Program-made: the position numbers and the translations under genes
Notes under the pieces: generated by a model
Seen by the model: only the letters and a program-made list of their open reading frames with translations
Told to the model about the DNA's origin: nothing
The model's database searches: none
Assembly: GCA_037042915.1 (NCBI GenBank)
Contig: CM073193.1
Location: forward strand, 9,238,001-9,302,000
Source: Auricularia sp. M13
Lineage: Eukaryota; Basidiomycota; Agaricomycetes; Auriculariales; Auriculariaceae
DNA: 64,000 bases
Reading direction: 5' to 3'
Part shown: positions 20,644 to 33,097 of the stretch, piece by piece
Position numbering within the stretch: the first letter of the stretch is position 1
Layout of the letters: each line of letters begins with the position of its first letter

Positions 20644-22206
20644 AGGTATTTTCGGATACTCGGAACCTCGCTTTCCTCGGTACGTGCGCTGCGCCGTTCG
20701 TCGTTTATCGAGCCGGATCGCTGACGACGCTGTAGCTCTATACGACGCTGTACTGTATCGTCCAACTGCTCTGTTGTCTGATGTCTGCTCTCTGGTCTCT
20801 GGTTTCCGTCTGCTCTGTCTTCTTTAGGTTTCGTGTCCTGCTCTCCCGTCTGTTTTTGTCGCTCTGCTCTTTCGTACACCCCTGCTTTGCCCCCGCTGCT
20901 ATTTCTTCTCGCCCTCGTCATCGATGTCCCGCCCTCGTCCCCGCTCGCGCCATTCCCCCGCCCGTTCTGCCGACCCCTGTCACTGTCCCAACCCCGCGCC
21001 CGCGCCGTCTGCCGGTACGTCCGTCCACGTCGCCGGGTCGACCCAGTGCTCACTCCCGCGCTTTGCCTTGCCAGGCTCGTACATCATCGATAGGCGACCC
21101 GCGCTCGGGCTGCGCAGCACAGCCCCAACGCGCGCCATGACATCCACGCTCCCGACGTTCGCCGCCATCCGCGCCCCCGACGTGCGCCGCCACCCGCATC
21201 CTCGACGTGTGCCATGCCACCCGCGTCCTCGACGTTCGCCATGACATCCACGCTCTCGACGTGTGCCGCCACCCGCATCCTCGACGTGCGCCGCCATCCA
21301 CGCTCTCGACGTGCGCCGCCATCCGCGTCCTCGACGTGCGCCATGCCATCCGCTGCGCCGTCCAGGCCCCGCGCGTGTGGTTCACACCGCCGACTTGCAC
21401 GCGGGGCAGACGCGGACTCGGAGGAGGCTGTGGGTGCCCGGGTGCATGCAGCCGCGGCGCGGAGCGTCCAGCTGCACGCGCACGCCGACCGCGCTGGCTG
21501 CATGTCGACCGCGCTGGCACGTCGGCCGCGGAGAGCGTCCAGCTGCACGTCGACCGCGCTGGGCGTCAAGGCGCACGTCGACCGCGCTCAGGGTCAAGGC
21601 GCACATGGGCCGGGGAGAGCGTCCAGCACGTCGACGGCGCCCCACATAGACGGGCACCGCGGCTTCACTGCGCCCGAGCGATAGGGCTCACGCGTCAACT
21701 TGAAAATGGGTCGGGTTGTCTTGATTTTTGGGTATTAGATGATAGTATTTACATGTCTTGGTTTTGCCCGTTTTGTCCCAGTTGTGTTACTGTGCCTCTG
21801 CGTCTTGTCCGTCTGTCTGCCTGTAGTTTCGCATTTTTGTCTTTTCTGCGCTGCGTTAAGTTTTGATTGATTGTCGTCTGCTGCATAATGTTATCGTGAT
21901 CGTCTGGCCCGCGCTCTCCAACTTCCCGCACAGTTCGCGTTCAAGAATTCAAGCCCCAACCACGACTCCAGCGCAAGCGATAACATCAAGGAAGGGCTAG
22001 AATCTAGGTTCCGAGCCATCCACCACGCACCGGCATCATTCAACCCCTACAGCTGCACCACGCTCGGCAGTCGGAGCCGCGGCTTCAATATTTAACGGCG
22101 GGACGAGCGGCGGAGCTCGAACTCGCGTTTTTTCTTCCGCCTCCGCTTCCGCGCTACCCCCAACAACCCCTTTTGCCCGACCCCTCCTTGCGCGACGCCC
22201 AACGCG
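20644..22206. repeat. Intergenic with 25-27 bp minisatellite (about 21145-21360) and a second short repeat
   Basis: About eight units of 25-27 bp start CGACGTGCGCC or CGACGTTCGCC and end CCGCRTCCT or CCACGCTCT. Between about 21480 and 21640 CACGTCGACCGCGCT recurs. Open frames reflect the repeats. 21650-22206 holds nothing recognisable and is probably the promoter region of the homeobox gene. Confidence 0.65.
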
Positions 22207-24372
22207 ATGCAGCCCGCGCGCTCTACCTCTGATGCTCCAGCGGCGACGACCTCTGATACCGCGCTGACGACCTCCGATGCCGGTGCTGGCGCACCGGCTA
22301 CGACGAAAAGGACGCGAAGACGGGTGGGCCCGGGGCAGTTGCGCGCGCTGGAGGATGCGTATGATGATGTGCGTCCTCTTCGTCTTCTTACCCTGCTGCT
22401 GTTGCTGTTATTGTTACTGATGACGAGGATGTACGGTGTAGAATCCGTACCCGGACGAAGCGACGCGCGAGGAGCTCGCTGCGCGGGTGCAGATGTACGT
22501 CTTCCGCGTGCGATGGGATGGGATGGATGGTGCTGATGTGCGTTGTGGGGGTGGATAGGGACGTCAAGGCCGTCAGCGTGTGGTTCCAGAATAAACGGTG
22601 CGTCCTGGTGCACGGTGTCGGTGTTCGGTGACGCTGACTGGTTCTTGTGATTTTTCTTCCTCATCGCCCGCACCTTCATTCTTGCATTCTGTATTCTGTA
22701 TTCTTGGCTGCGCGATTTCGTCGGCGTGTTGTGTGTGTGTTCGGCGTGCCTGCACGTGCTCCGCTCGACGCGCTTCGGACTTTGGAACCGCGTTACTTCT
22801 GGCTTCTGACTTCGTCGCCATCGCGCCCCTGGATCGCCACCGTGCCCCCGCCATCTATCTGCACCGCAATCATCATCCTGCTGATTCTGAACTGTCCTTC
22901 CCGTCGCTTCTGCTGGGCTGGCTGCTCTGCTCGTCGCCACCTCATGCACGCGCTCCTCCTCCTCTTTGCTCGACCACTTCTGCGTGCTTGCCCACTATTT
23001 TTCTCGCGTCCTTCGTCCCCACCACAGGCAAGCCGACAGAAAACAACAACTGCACGCGGCGACGACGGCCGCGAACGCGGGGCTCGCGCCGCCGCCTGTG
23101 GCCGTCGCGCACCCCGGCCGGCGGCGGCCCCGGGCGTCCAAGTCGAAGAGCAAGAGTAAGAGCAAGAGTAAGAGTGGGTCGCCGGTCGGTGCGGCTGATG
23201 GTGCGAATGGCGGGGTGGATGGCGGGGCGGATGGTGCTGGAGGCGAGGCGGACGACTCGACTGCCGATGCGAACGGGGCGGCTAATGGCGCTGCACCCAA
23301 CGAGAACGGCCGTGCACGTGAGGAAGGTCAAGGTGTGCCGGACAACGATGAGGATGGGGAAGAGGAGATGGAGGAGATGGACGACGAAGGAGACGCGACG
23401 GAGACCGAACGCGAACGCGAACCCAAACGCGAACCTAAACCCCACCGCCCGTCCCCCGCTGCGAACCCCAAAAGCAAGCTCCCAGCGCCAACCCCTGCCC
23501 CTGCCGCTTCCACGTCCGCCGTCGCCCTCTCGCGCGCCGCCACCTCCGCCTCCGTCCATCCTCAGCATCCCCTACCGAAACCGCTCGCGCGCGCGGCCTC
23601 GCTGCCCGACCTCCCGCAGGGCCCGACGGGCGTCGTGTACCACGTGTACCCCATGCCGCCCGGCGGGTACTACGCGCCGCCGTACGGTATGGGGATGGGG
23701 ATGGGGATGTATGGATACGGTATGGGCATGGGCATGGGCATGGGGATGCCGTACTACGGCATGGGCATCGCGATGGCGGACGAACAGCGCGCGCAGTTCG
23801 ACCCCGCGCGTGCGCTCGCACGCACCAACTCCCTGTCCTCGTCCTCGCTGGCGCTGTCGCGCACGCCGTCGCTCGCCTCGGTCTCGACGTCGCCCGCGAG
23901 CAACGCGCCCGGCACGCCGCCGACTTCCAACCTTCCGGCGCAGCGCAAACGCCCGCGCGCGCTGTACGACCTCCTCTCGTCCTCGCCGTCCAAAGCGTCC
24001 GGCGACGATGGCGACGAGGACTTTGCTGGCGGCGAGGGATCGGTGCGACGTGGAGGGGCGGATGCTGAGGATGGAGAGGGGCGGGCAGGCCAGCGCCGGC
24101 GCACGCTCGAGTGGGCGTGCGCGCGCGAGCGCGCGGACGCGCGGGATGCGCTGCGGCGGGGGGTGCGGTCGCATGCGGAGATGGACGTCGACGCGGAGAT
24201 GACTCTGGGTCGGGAGGGAGACTCGGCGGCGAAGTCGAAGCTGAATCGGGCCGCTGACTCGAAGCTGGGCCGGGACGTCGACGCCGAGGCGAAGAAGCGC
24301 GAGCGGACGCTGGAGGAGGACGAGACGGCCATGGCGGCCATGTGGCTCGTCGGGCTGCGCGGCGGGAGCTAG
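22207..24372 (+). CDS. Homeodomain transcription factor, 532 aa
   Basis: Exons 22207-22368, 22442-22494, 22559-22597 and 23028-24372; all phases agree. The spliced homeodomain spans about residues 34-93: KRTRRRVGPGQLRALEDAYD, NPYPDEATREELAARVQ, then KAVSVWFQNKR and QADRKQQ; the WFQNKR core of helix 3 is intact. Three introns cut the domain, and the third, right after WFQNKR, is 430 nt, far longer than its neighbours. After the domain come a (Lys-Ser)n basic run, an acidic Glu/Asp stretch, a Gly-Met repeat (about 23690-23770), Ser-rich segments and a helix-prone C-terminus (TLEWACARERADAR). Basidiomycete homeodomain regulators outside the mating locus often control development; that role is an inference. 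The gene is not a mating-type HD pair: no partner is adjacent. Confidence 0.9.
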
Positions 24373-25027
24373 CCTTCCTGCGGTGTTTATGCTGTATGTG
24401 CGCTTTTGTGCTGGCTTTTGCTTGTGGCTTTTGGCTTTTGGTTCGTGTGTGGCTAATCGATTGTATATGAAATGAATGAATGAATGATTAGTTCCGACTC
24501 AGCAAGAATGGATGCCGCCGGGATGCGGGAGGAATCGAAGCAGAGTGCCAGGACCATTCCTCTACTGTGGGTCTTTTTCAGAAACCGATCCCAGCAGGAG
24601 ATCGAGGATACTGCACACAGACACCTCTTGTGGGCATTTTCTGAATGCAGTACGCACGAAGCCGCAGTGGACATTGAACGGATGCTGTCATTGGGAGAGC
24701 AATCGAGAATCGGCTCTGTCGCCTCCACTCTTTTCCTTCATCTTTCAACATTGCTCGCCGGGGAAAGGGCGCCCGGACCCTGCGCCCATTCGAGCGGACT
24801 TGCCGCACTTCCCCTGCCGCAAGTGGACACCGAGTTCTCACGGTCACTATCTCACGTGAATCAATGCTCCTTTCGTGCGCATTCATGATGTTGGACTCCA
24901 GAACGCTCTACGCCCAGCGCCTAACTGCCGCTCAGTAGCAATCGTACCATTGCGCAACGGTGAGTATTACTACAAATGCCCAATGTGCGGCAAGCGCATG
25001 CCGTCCCTCCTCGCGCCTCACATTACA
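24373..25027. other. Intergenic between homeobox gene and dehydrogenase
   Basis: Overlapping frames at 24484-24888 lack any domain. Probably the 3' region of the homeobox gene and the promoter of the dehydrogenase. Confidence 0.35.
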
Positions 25028-26244
25028 ATGTCTGGATCGCAGTCCAATGTCGGGAAAGCGGCAACGCCGACAGCTCTGCTCGAAGGCCTCGCGGCCTCGA
25101 AGCTGTTTGACCTTCAGGGACTCGTCGCGGTGGTCACTGGCGGCGCAAGTGTTCGTACGACCTCCGTATTTCCGTCCTAGATCCCGAGCTGACGCATAAT
25201 GGCTAGGGAATCGGCCTGATGATAACGACGAGCCTCTTGGCGAATGGTGCTACAGTCCATATTGTCGATCTCGACAGCAAGCAGCTTGACTTCGTCCTGA
25301 ACGCGTACAGCGAACCTGCCGGAGGGCGGCTTTCGGGCACCAGGGCGACGTTAGTCAGAAGGTTCGAACCTCCGCTCTGCTCTCTGGTTGGTGCTGATTC
25401 ATATCAAAATGCAGGCCGAGGCAAAGAGAATCACCGACCAAGTAGCAAAGCATACGTCTTATGTGACTGTCTTGTTCAACAATGCAGGGATTGTGAGTGC
25501 ACCATGTCTGGCTTGAGCAGTATAAACTGAGATACTTACCGACCCAACCCAGGGTGGCCAAGCGATCCCAGTGCCGTATGCCTCTACCGATCCTGAAGAT
25601 TATGTGAAAATCTTCGATCAATACGACGAGGCGTCCTTTGCCAAAGTCTTTTCCGTCAACGTCTGGGCGCCGTTCTTCTTCGCGACGGCATTCCTGCCGC
25701 TCATCTGTGCTGCGAAAGGGGGACGCTTCCCTCCCCAAATCATCAACACATGCTCGGTCATGTCTTATGCCAAGGTTCGCATATTTCCTATTCTCTCGCT
25801 TTTGGCTGACGGTTATCAGGACATATCAGCTGCATGGGGTCTGCTAGCCTACACACTCTCGAAGGGCACCATCGAGCACCTCACGAAGATTCTCGCTCAC
25901 TCTCTGACCAATCTCGGCATTCGAGTGAACGGCTTCGCGCCCGGCACTTTCCAAACTGCCCAGTGAGTATCATCAGCCTTTTAGGTCAACCAGCGCGTCT
26001 GATTGCTCTGTGCAGGACCTCTACCACCAAACGTAATCATTTGGGATTCTCGGACCCGCCGCCTACCCAATTTGTAGGCGAAGAAGAAGTCAACTACCCG
26101 GGGCTCAAGATCCCCGTTCGCCAGTTCGGAAAGCATGAGGATATCGGCGCCCTGGCGATCATGCTCGTCACGAACCAGTACATGACCGGGGACATTGTGT
26201 GTATCGATGGAGGGATGCTGCTGAGGATGCCTGGATCATACTGA
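25028..26244 (+). CDS. Short-chain dehydrogenase/reductase (SDR), apparent frameshift in exon 2
   Basis: Exons 25028-25150, 25207-25361, 25415-25492, 25553-25774, 25820-25962 and 26016-26244. Classical SDR signatures appear in order: cofactor motif TGGASGIG across the first intron, NNAG (VLFNNAGI), the active-site pair YTLSK, and PG followed by a typical C-terminal EDIGALAIMLVTNQYMTGDI and DGG. Enzymes of this fold oxidise or reduce alcohols and ketones with NAD(P)H; the substrate cannot be read off. Near 25335-25340 the frame changes: GGRLSG is followed one base out of frame by GDVSQK, the block that normally follows the second strand-helix unit. No intron repairs it. It is either a 1-base loss in the run TTCGGGC or an assembly error, so the copy may be inactive. 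Three donors are GTTCG-type. Confidence 0.85.
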
Positions 26245-29200
26245 GAGGCGTTGCGCGCAATCTATTTCTCGCTATGTATTCCCTGCACTCCAATGACACG
26301 ACGATATCAGTCCGGCGTGCCGCAAAGTCAGCACGAATGATGTCAGCCTCAGGAGCCAGCAGCCCGACGCTCTTCCTTGCGGACGCCGGGTACAATATGC
26401 GCGTGGGAGTGCCCATCGGGAAAACTCGCCACAACGTACGCTACTACGCCGGGAAAAGTACCAGGTCGGCATAGCGAGGAGACACAATGGGAGAACACCC
26501 GGACGTCTCGGATGGCGCTCGTCCAGGCCAGCGCTGCCAGAGCTACACGCTGCGGAGAACCGACGCGCTCCTGCTTCACCCGAGAAGTCCGGGTGGAATC
26601 GCACGTGGTAGCCATGTGGCCGGGCGCCGACGAACCGTGAGAGAGCCCCTGTGACCCGTTGTCGCGAGACGGGCGTCAGCCACAGGCTTGCCAAGGCTGT
26701 TCGACTAAGTAGGCTATTGTGCGGGACTAACACGAGCAGCCTGAAGGCGCGATATGCGCACAGCGAGTGCAGTCCGGGTGGTGGTATCCCCGCGTCTCTC
26801 GCGCCGGAAATGAAGGAGCTGATCAGGTTGAAAGCGGCATGGGCGACTGAATAGAATGGCGACCTCGGGGAGCTACGTACTGGACAGCTCGACAGGCGAC
26901 CAGGTTGGGCAGTGAGCGAAATGACACAAGCCCGGACAACTGCGAAAACAGGAATAGAAGCACCTGCTAGCGCTCCTACAGTCGTTTGCCGGCGTGCAAA
27001 GGACGATCCCGGCAGGTGCATCTAGATTCAGATCGGCAGATCCGGCTTGCAACCCATTTCCAACAGCTCGTGTCGAGGGCAAATCCATGTCCACGTGCTC
27101 CTCGCGTGGAGAAATACCTGCGAACGACGTCCAAGATAGGAGCACAAAGGAGTGCCTGCCGTTAGCAGCAGTGTAGGCGCAGCGATGTCAATTGCTCACG
27201 TAGCCGTGATCACCGAGGAGCGGTTGCACTCACACAATGACCGGAAGAGTATCAGGTGAGACATATGCGACCAAATTCAATGGTATGCGATATCCTGGCC
27301 TCGTCGGGGTTGGTCGAGAGGTGAGCAAGGTAAGGAGTGGGTGTTCCAACATACAAAGCGTTTCATCTCTCTTGCAGTAGGCCTACAATGAATAAAGCGG
27401 GTTTTCTGAAGATGACCGGCCTATTCAATCCTGAAACACGCCAGTCAACCACTGCGATCGCCCGGTGAATGGAGAAACCTCACTCGCCCGCGACCGTCTC
27501 CAAGGTCACACGTGGAAAAGGATCTGGCACGATTTGCGTCAGACATGGATTCTTTACTTTTTCTGAGGTGAAATTTGCGAGATAGCAGGCATTTGAAGCG
27601 CGTCAGATTGGCAGGCCGCCTCCATAGAATGCTGCGCAGAGAGCGCAGGAGGCGGTTGAGACTCCGCGAGCGGCTCGCCTATAAAAACCAGTCAGCGTCG
27701 AGTAGGTCGAATAAACCAGCACACATCCCATTCAAGGACGGGCACCCACCGCATCTGCTCAACGTCGCGTAACAGCATCGGCGGGCCCTGATCATCTGGC
27801 GTCACGTCGTTGCGGTACCGCGACCAAAATGACGCAGACCACGCACGCCACAGGTGCGCAACTCCTCTCGCAGACCTCACGCACTGCATACCCTGACCTA
27901 TCTGCGCAGCACAGTTGTCAGCAAGGGGGAGGAGATGTAAGCCGAGCCGAGCGTACTGCCGTTTTCCACCGGCACTGTCTCGCCATAATCCGCACCCAAG
28001 ACCGAGCTATTTAATCAGCGTGAATGCAGCCACCTCACACACACACTACGCACCCAGATTCCGCCATCCCATGCACGCCACCTTGTCGCCTTGGGTAGCG
28101 CTACCGGGTCGTGTCAGTATCGTCCACACTGTGTCGCGCGATCGTCCATCCGGTTGGCAACGTGCACGGTACGCGGTACAGTGTTGGCTGGTGCTCGACC
28201 GATTCGGTACGCGAGCCAGGGCGTTCAAGACAGTGGGTCAATCAGATATGGCTTCCTGTGACGCAGTGCTCCGTAAGCGCCTTATTCCTGTCGCGGTTCA
28301 CGGATCTCACCGTGGCTTTTGCAGGGCGTTCGCGCAGGCATTTGAGGGTGCACAGAGGTTTCCATCGGCGCGTTTTCGCTGTTCAGCGGCTAGCTCAGGA
28401 ATAGACTTTGCGCCTAAGAATGCGAAGCATTCTACGTCACAAACTCCCTCGTCCAAAAACGTGCCTGCATCGATATCATCGATATCGCAAATTAATTCAT
28501 TTAGATAAAGATGCGCATGGATGCGTACGTACGGCGGAATTCATTCATCCCGATGACTCTGTGTTGCTTTGCAGAGATGAATGTCGGGCTGGCTTGGTCG
28601 AGTGCTGCACGTGATTTATATTGAAGCAGGCGCTCACGACCTGTGAGCGTCAGATGTACATGGGGACGCGATTGAAGGCCACGGCACTTACTAAGTGGGG
28701 ATATGCCACCATGAGACTGCGCGGAACACGGAAAGGAATATTCAAGCTGTACTGCCGTGCATGTTGCACGATAATGGGTGCCCGAAGGTTGGGACGACTT
28801 CCGGTTACTGCATTCCCATGGAAATAAGCGAGGAGCGGAAAGTTTTCGGTAGCCCAGGTGCGATGAACCTCCATCGGGCATGCGAAGTCGCAGGTGACGT
28901 TGCAAGACGCGGACACACCTCGCGAATCCGCAGCCGGTGCTGAGGCGCTTGTCGTGCAATGGTGTTCATGCGGACTCCCTTTGAATGTCAGTACGCGTAA
29001 CAGACAGCTGTAAGTCACTTACCACACTGACAAGCACCGAAGCAAAAGCAGAACCACTAGTTCGAGAGTCAATGCCACAAGTTGTAGCCATAATTTGAAG
29101 ACGTACGGCCTGAAAGAAGTTCATTGTCCTGTTTCAGCGTAGAAATATCTGAAGGCCGTCTTTTACGCCTTGTCTTCGTCGCTGCCGGCCGCGAGCAAGT

Positions 29201-30869
29201 GTCGGAGTCAAATTCGGACATTTTCCTCCTCCTGCTCTTCCCGAACTGCAAGTCACAATGGTTTTCAACACTCACGAACGACGCCTAGCTCTAGCTTGCT
29301 ATTGCTCTTACCGGCTCGTGAAGCGTATCCAATGTCAAAAAGCAGACGGCGCATCGACCGGCAATCGACCACGCTTTTTTGCCTTATGTCAGCGTGGTTG
29401 AGCGCCCCAGCGTGGTGGGCGATAAAATATAAAGCGACGCGTTGTCTCGCGGCCAGTCGCAATACCTGAAGATATGCTACGCGTCGTAGGTGCTCCGAAT
29501 AGTGTTCGGTCCCGTGCTAACGATGAGCAGCAGCCGGTGTCCCGCGAACCATTCCGAGGCATGCCGAGTCGTATGCCCGGAGGGTGGACGGACGCCGGTG
29601 TACACCGGGATCCAACGGTGATCAGTACCTGACGATGCTGATCCACCGCGTGGCGCTGCACTTCGCCGGACGCAGCCCAGGTTGGCTCAATAAAACAGAT
29701 TTGCGGACTTGCAGAGACAATTTGGGCCCTTTACATGGACAGATATTTTATCCTAGTGGTTGTCGGCCCGTGATGAGCAAATAAAACCATACAATACGTG
29801 TTCTCTGTTACACTCGTCGCCAACTTGCTGCCGCCCGCCGGCTTGCCGCCGCCCGCTAGCTTGCCACCACGCGCGCCAGCCGCCAGCTTCGTGCCCATGC
29901 CCACCCAGTGCGCGCCAGGCTACTGTACCTTGTCCGACGAGTGCTGTGCCGTAGCCACGCATCACGCATTTTTGCGTCTTTCGGTCTGCCTCCTCGAATG
30001 CCATCTTTTCTCCTGGAACTACATGCTCTGCCGTCTCGCTGTGCCAGTTCCAATTTTGACCCGCTTGGCCGCCATGTTTTGATCAGATACTCAGACTCGG
30101 CCTTGTTCCTGTGTTCTGAACGCGTTGTGAATGCGCGAACATTCCTGTGCCCGAGGGCCATGTGACCTCCAGCAGCATTTAGTCTCCTCTGTGTCTGCTT
30201 TACGAGCCTCCAGCTTATACGAGTCTGCAGTCCGTTGGCCGCGCGCGGTATTGCCAACATATGCACACACAATGAACTTGCACTGGTATTCCGATGCGAC
30301 GCGCACCACTCGGTCATCGCGCTGGATTCCCAGCGACTTCGTGGCACTGGTTCGGCGGCTTTCCACGGAGCGTCTGGTGTACATCTCGTGGATCTATGGT
30401 GTGGGTGTGTCAGATGGGTGTCAGATGCACACTGACGTCTCGTGAATGTCCAGCTGCTGTCTGACGGGTATACACTGGACATACGCCTTCAATTTAGCGT
30501 ACATTCAATGCTCATGCACCGGAGTCCTGTGAGCATACGGCGGTTCGACCGAGATTTTACAGTTCGATTTCAGCGGATCGCGGTGTACGTACATGCGATG
30601 TGTACGGTATGTTTAATGTGTGCACAGTGGACCTCGGCCAGACTCTCACAAACGTTCAGTATGGGTTCACTGTTTGTCCAGCGTGTGTACAGCCAACTGG
30701 CAGTGGAGTCTCACGTACCGTTGGTGGTTTCTCGGTGTAAGTTCAAACCACATCTGGTGCACGTCCAGAGGACTGCTGCTGGTTTTCAGTGCTCATCTCG
30801 AAGACAAGCAGGCATAATTTAAGTGAGATCAATTAGATTCAGAAGCGATCAGCAAAACTCTCAACTACT
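26245..30869. other. Long gene-poor stretch, no confident gene
   Basis: About 4.6 kb with only overlapping short or low-information frames (for example minus 26272-27021, plus 27915-28508, minus 28501-29018). I found no conserved motif, no convincing exon chain and no transposon ends. It may hold decayed mobile-element sequence, since it borders the CxC5/CxC6 gene. Confidence 0.4.
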
Positions 30870-33097
30870 TTACAGGTTTTCGTCGTCGGACAGGCTACTG
30901 CTGACCGAGGCTCTACGCCGAGGCGGCTCATTTGCACGCCGTTTCCTGGCCGCCTCGGCAAGGCGTTTCTTTGTGATCTCTGCATAGAGCATAAAGAGCA
31001 CATGCATGACAAAATCATGCGAGGTTGCGGTCATCTGCTCCAGCAAACCTTTGTAGCGGTCAAGCCACGAATTGAACTGTTCGGCTGTCTCCAAGTTGAA
31101 GGCGCGAACTCGGTGTGTGTTACCATCTGCATCTGTCTGCTCCAAGACCAAATCGGGTTGAGAACCGTCTATCGGTGCAGGGTTGCACCAGACGCGACAG
31201 ATGTCGTCGTCTGAAACGTGGTTGATGTAATGCCAGGCATCGACAATAAAGCGTGTCACCTGCAGCCATCCATCGTCAAAATGCGACGTGACGATGTGCC
31301 TCAATAGCTGACAAGCGTTGTCATATGCGACAAATGTTGGCCGCAGTCGGTTTTCTGGCCAGAGCCAGACAATGAAACTGTACACCTGCGATAGGCTTTC
31401 CGAGCCATACAACTTCGTCCATCCCACTGGATATCCGCATGCCCACTGTGCTGTTTGGATACCATGGACCGATCTCGGTCGAATGGTGTGAGGGACATCG
31501 TTGCCTGCCAATCCGTCGATGGGAGGGAGTTGGACACGCGCCTGCACAACACCTCCGCCTTGTTCGTGGTCCCGAACTTGCTGGCGTATGACACGTCGTA
31601 CACCTTGATATGACAGCCTTCCAAAACGCTGGACGTAGGCCGTGTACCAATTGTGATGGGCCTCGTATTCGCACACCAGACTGCCAGGGGATACGGGATT
31701 ATTGCAGGCTGCAATTGCGCAAACGTCGGCAAGGTGAATATGGTTCTTGCAGAATCGACCATTCTTGTAATTCAGAAGTGACCCCCGGCAGTCGGGAACA
31801 GCACATATCTGGGGATCGGTCAGAATGCCAATCTCACCGTCAGAAGAGAGTGCTGTTTTAGCCTACCCAGTGCTGAATGACTTTCCCGTCAATCACCACC
31901 ATATTCACCATTGTATCGGAATCGTCATCAGAATCCTCAGCGGCAGCTGGAAATGCATGCGATATCTCTGGATCCTGTGGATTCTGTTCGGGCTGCAGTG
32001 GTAAACATATCAGTTTTGGTGGAGGAACTTCAGACGATGGGACTTCGCACCATCACGCGCCTCTGCTCCCGCTCTGTAACTCCAAGAACCTGCCGGTGAT
32101 CTGGAGGTTCTGCGCCATCGTTGGTGCGCGCATATCTCTTCCTGTGCGTGCATTCGGCACAGCGATGCGAGAGTGCATCTGGTGCAAGGCCTTGCCCGCT
32201 CCCAAGGACACCGACGATGCAACTCATCAGCTCATCGGTGTCAGGGTCTAGCGGGCACCGGAATTCATCGATCTTGTTGTGTGCAATGAGTAGTCGTCGC
32301 CCGAAGTGTTCAGTGAACATGCGCTTTGCCTGGCGCTCGTTGAGGATTGTTCCTTTGACCGATGGTGCACTGTCGCGCATGAACTTGGAGAAGCTCGACC
32401 ACCCGCAGTACATATTGGTGAATGCAGATGATTGGACTCTCATCAGGTCGCGATGAGCCCAGAGCTTATCAGGCTTTGAGATCCGAATGAACTGAGGGTC
32501 GGACTGGAGGCGCAGCATGCGAGTTTGTGGATCATTGGGCTGGCGAAGAGAAAGACGGTCTGGGTAGTAGATTGTCATGCAGTCCTTACAGTGCGCTGAG
32601 AGCAGCACTGCGCTTCGGCGTTCGAATGTCGGCAGTACAACTTGAACGCGCTGAGGCTCTTCATGCCGGTACAACACATGTGGAGCATTGTCGTCATCGT
32701 CTGGGCAGATAATGCAGGTTCTGTGATTGGTGAGAAGCAAGTAAGACGGCATTGTGAGGAGTGGAATTGCATTGTCGCCCGCAAGGTCCAGGAGATCTGA
32801 TACCTGCTGGAGATCTGTGGAGAGCGCTGAAAGTGCACCGCGGTGGACCTCCCGTGTGCTATGGTCTGCATTAGGCAGAGTTTTCCGACGGAAGAGACCT
32901 GAAAAGGCCAGGTAGATAGCTTCAAGCCAGGCTGTCCGTCCTGGCTGTCTGCGCCTGCGATGCTGCATAGTGTGCAACTCGAGCAGAGGCACTAGCAAGG
33001 CAACTGTTCCCAGTGCGAGCAGTGCATTTCTAGCAGAGTAAGTCCCGGGGAAAAAGAGGTTGAGAATGTCAACAAGCTGCGCGACAGTAGTTGGCAT
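30870..33097 (-). CDS. CxC5/CxC6 cysteine-cluster protein of KDZ transposon type, 703 aa
   Basis: Exons 33097-32051, 31992-31867 and 31808-30870 join in phase (58- and 58-nt introns). The N-terminal half has a helical segment, then cysteine clusters: TCIICPDDDD, HCKDCMTIYY, RCPLDPD and HRCAECTHRKR. The third exon starts with ICAVPDCRG, FCKNH, CAIAACNNP and LVCEYEAHHNWY, the CxC6-type cluster. The C-terminal part resembles the RNase-H-like domain of this group: FVAYDNACQLLRH, RFIVDAWHYINH, WCNPAP and ETAEQFNSW. These proteins are known from basidiomycete KDZ elements; DNA binding by the clusters is expected, while catalysis is uncertain. The frame is intact. I found no terminal inverted repeats or target duplication, so the limits of any element are unknown. 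Confidence 0.85.

Noticed and set aside
25362-25371. GTTCGAACC as a tRNA T-loop
   Set aside because: No acceptor stem or anticodon arm fits upstream; it is the donor end of an SDR intron.
26272-27021. A 249-codon minus-strand frame
   Set aside because: No domain, biased Arg/Ser/Leu composition and competing frames of similar length; treated as non-coding.
29798-30082. Cys-containing frame considered as a hydrophobin or small secreted protein
   Set aside because: The cysteine spacing does not match hydrophobins, there is no ATG-led signal peptide, and overlapping frames are equally long.
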